From NCBI GenBank assembly GCA_022376515.1, contig WTXI01000303.1, positions 1 through 42,942 on the forward strand: a stretch of 42,942 nt of DNA, read 5' to 3'. Of the stretch, positions 41,496 through 42,942 are shown one piece after another. The number at the start of each line of letters is the position of its first letter. Position 1 is the first letter of the stretch. A model generated the notes under the pieces. The model was given only the letters and a program-made list of their open reading frames with translations, did not search any database and was not told the origin of the DNA. A program made the position numbers and the translations under genes. Source of the stretch: Lactifluus volemus. Lineage: Eukaryota > Basidiomycota > Agaricomycetes > Russulales > Russulaceae.

Positions 41496-42039
41496 GACTC
41501 TGCGCTTGAGTATACGCGCCCAGTTCACGTTGTATTTTTCCTTTTTGAATTTTGCACGTAGCCTCGATATGAGAGTAATTCGTGCGGGAAAATGGAGAAA
41601 CGGAGGCCTGAGGCTTGAAGTCGAGGAAGAAGCTAATAAGTATGCGGTCGGTCCGGTCGGTCCGACTGCTGCGGTGTATCTCCCACACCGCAAGAGGTGC
41701 TGCGGCTTCTAGTTGAGTGAATTCTAGATGATGGGCAGGCCAGCAAGTATGAGAGACGGTCGGTCGCACACGCGCACATTCGGTGGCCCAGATGAGTTTA
41801 CAGGAATTTATTCACAACCGTCTACAGTACATACTCGTTGCATAGGCCCTTGATTCTGTACTGTATCACTATTCAGGGAACGGACAGGGGGAAAGCACTC
41901 CTGGAATAACGCCCTCAAGCGACGCTTATATGAGCCCACTGTCTTGAACTCGGGTTAGGCGTCTAGTCAGTTTAACGTATATGTCGGAGTTCAAAATCAA
42001 GTGAGCGCTAGACACGGGCATCCGCCTCACTTGTTCTCC
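41496..42039. promoter_or_regulatory. Divergent promoter region between SQS1 and USE1
   Basis: 544 bp between two start codons on opposite strands, so it must hold the promoters and 5' leaders of both genes. No clear TATA box or repeated motif was seen. Confidence 0.5.
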
Positions 42040-42942
42040 ATGAACTCGGCAGAACAGATCCTTCACGACCGTGTCAACCTTGTCCGTCTCGTGCGACGCC
42101 TAGAAAAATCAGTCAACGAATCTGATTGGGAATCTGAACGAAACATAACACTCTGGCTTAAATCACAGGGAATACTGCAGGTTAGGTCTTTCCCAGTCCC
42201 TCCGATTCAACACTTAGCCGACTTGTGTTTAGCAATTAAAACATGCAAGGAAGTTACTAAGCGGTGTAGAGCTCTACAATGAAACTCAGCCCTCAGCGTA
42301 GGTTCCTGCTTGTTCTTCTTGAGACAACTCGGGCATAAAACGCGAGGTTTGTAGAACGCTCAAGCGACGTCTTGATGACATCCGTGGTCTACTAGATAAG
42401 TTGGACGCTTTCATGCTATCAGTGAACAAGGTACGGTCACAGTGTATCTTTTTCATGCTTCCAAGCCCAACTGTGAAATAGAGGATCATCCCGAAATCAC
42501 CTCATCCCGACCCTTCCTTGATGCAGTTCCGCTCCCGCCTCTATCTGCCCGAAAGGCCGATTTACCGGTGTTCCAGCGCATAGCCCCGACGTCGGACGTC
42601 ACTTCTGGTCCCAATGCCGACGTTTTCCGTTCGACAGAGGAGGAAAGCTCACTTCTTCCCCTAGAGCCTCACTCGACACTACAACTATCGCGTCCCGGTC
42701 CGTCTTCCTCCAGGAACACCTGGAGTACCTTTATCATCTACGACGGCTGATGGTACACCGACGCAAGCGCTTTTGCAGCACCGCACAGTGCTGCAAGAAG
42801 AGCTCTCTGCGCAATTGGCGCAAATGGCAGGTCAACTCCGGCGTAATGCCGAGCATTTTTCAAGTGCACTTGCAGCGGACCAGGCAGTGTTGCGCAATAC
42901 GGAGGAAAAGATTGGTGCGAATTTTGACGTGATGAAGCAGGA
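42040..42942 (+). CDS. USE1: USE1-like SNARE, partial at the window end
   Basis: Use1 is the ER SNARE for retrograde Golgi-to-ER transport. ATG 42040 gives MNSAEQILHDRVNLVRLVRR. Exons: 42040-42180, 42233-42297, 42355-42430, 42484 onward; introns of 52, 57 and 53 bp with GT..AG ends (donors GTTAGG, GTAGGT, GTACGG). Exon 2 holds LKHARKLLSGVELYNETQPS and exon 3 a coiled-coil part (LKRRLDDIRGLLDKLDAF), both typical of the family. After a Pro/Ser-rich region, where one more frame change between about 42690 and 42725 is unresolved, the SNARE helix begins: LQEELSAQLAQMAGQLRRNA and AADQAVLRNTEEKIGANFDV. The window ends before the membrane anchor. Confidence 0.7.

Noticed and set aside
42001..42282. 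93-residue ORF starting with GTG at 42001
   Set aside because: The USE1 start is ATG 42040; the frame after 42180 is intron.

Overview
The window is nuclear DNA of a basidiomycete fungus, most likely an Agaricomycete. Three host genes at the right end have short introns (about 50 to 66 bp, GTRNGN donors). Everything to their left, about 35.4 kb, is nested Ty3/gypsy LTR retrotransposons of the chromovirus type, with a chromodomain after the integrase. No tRNA, rRNA or CRISPR array was seen.

Transposon layout. Element A (+) enters the window inside its 5' LTR (1-89). It carries gag (210-1907), pol (1904-5478), a third ORF (22339-23514) and a 3' LTR (23553-24061). Element B (+, 5479-22312, TSD CCATT) is inserted in A between the chromodomain and the third ORF. 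Element C (-, 12064-19691, TSD TTAGT) is inserted in the integrase core of B. A itself sits in the gag of an older minus-strand element H (24062-24899). To the right lies element E (+, about 24957-27720), cut inside its protease by element F (+, 27721-35384). Beyond F only the last 52 bp of an E-type LTR remain (35385-35436). The order of insertion is H, then A, then B, then C; separately E, then F.

Shared logic of the elements. Gag has an N-terminal domain with an LPAHVKG-like motif, a low-complexity Pro/Gly linker, a capsid-like region starting at a GDR motif, and a CCHC zinc knuckle. Pol lies in the -1 frame, reached over a T-run at the Gag stop, and runs protease, RT, RNase H, integrase, chromodomain. 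Downstream is a proline-rich third region ending in a Cys/His module that is conserved in A, B, C and F. All five elements with a readable leader (A, B, C, E, F) have an 11 to 12 nt primer-binding site complementary not to a tRNA but to their own R region, 33 to 35 nt after a TATA box. This is the self-priming arrangement known from Tf1. Several copies carry in-frame TGA codons or single-base frameshifts although their LTR pairs are almost identical.

Host region (35717-42942). TRS65-like (TRAPPII subunit, minus), SQS1-like (R3H and G-patch splicing/ribosome factor, minus) and, divergently, a USE1-like SNARE (plus, truncated by the window end). The transposon block stops 280 bp past the TRS65 stop codon.
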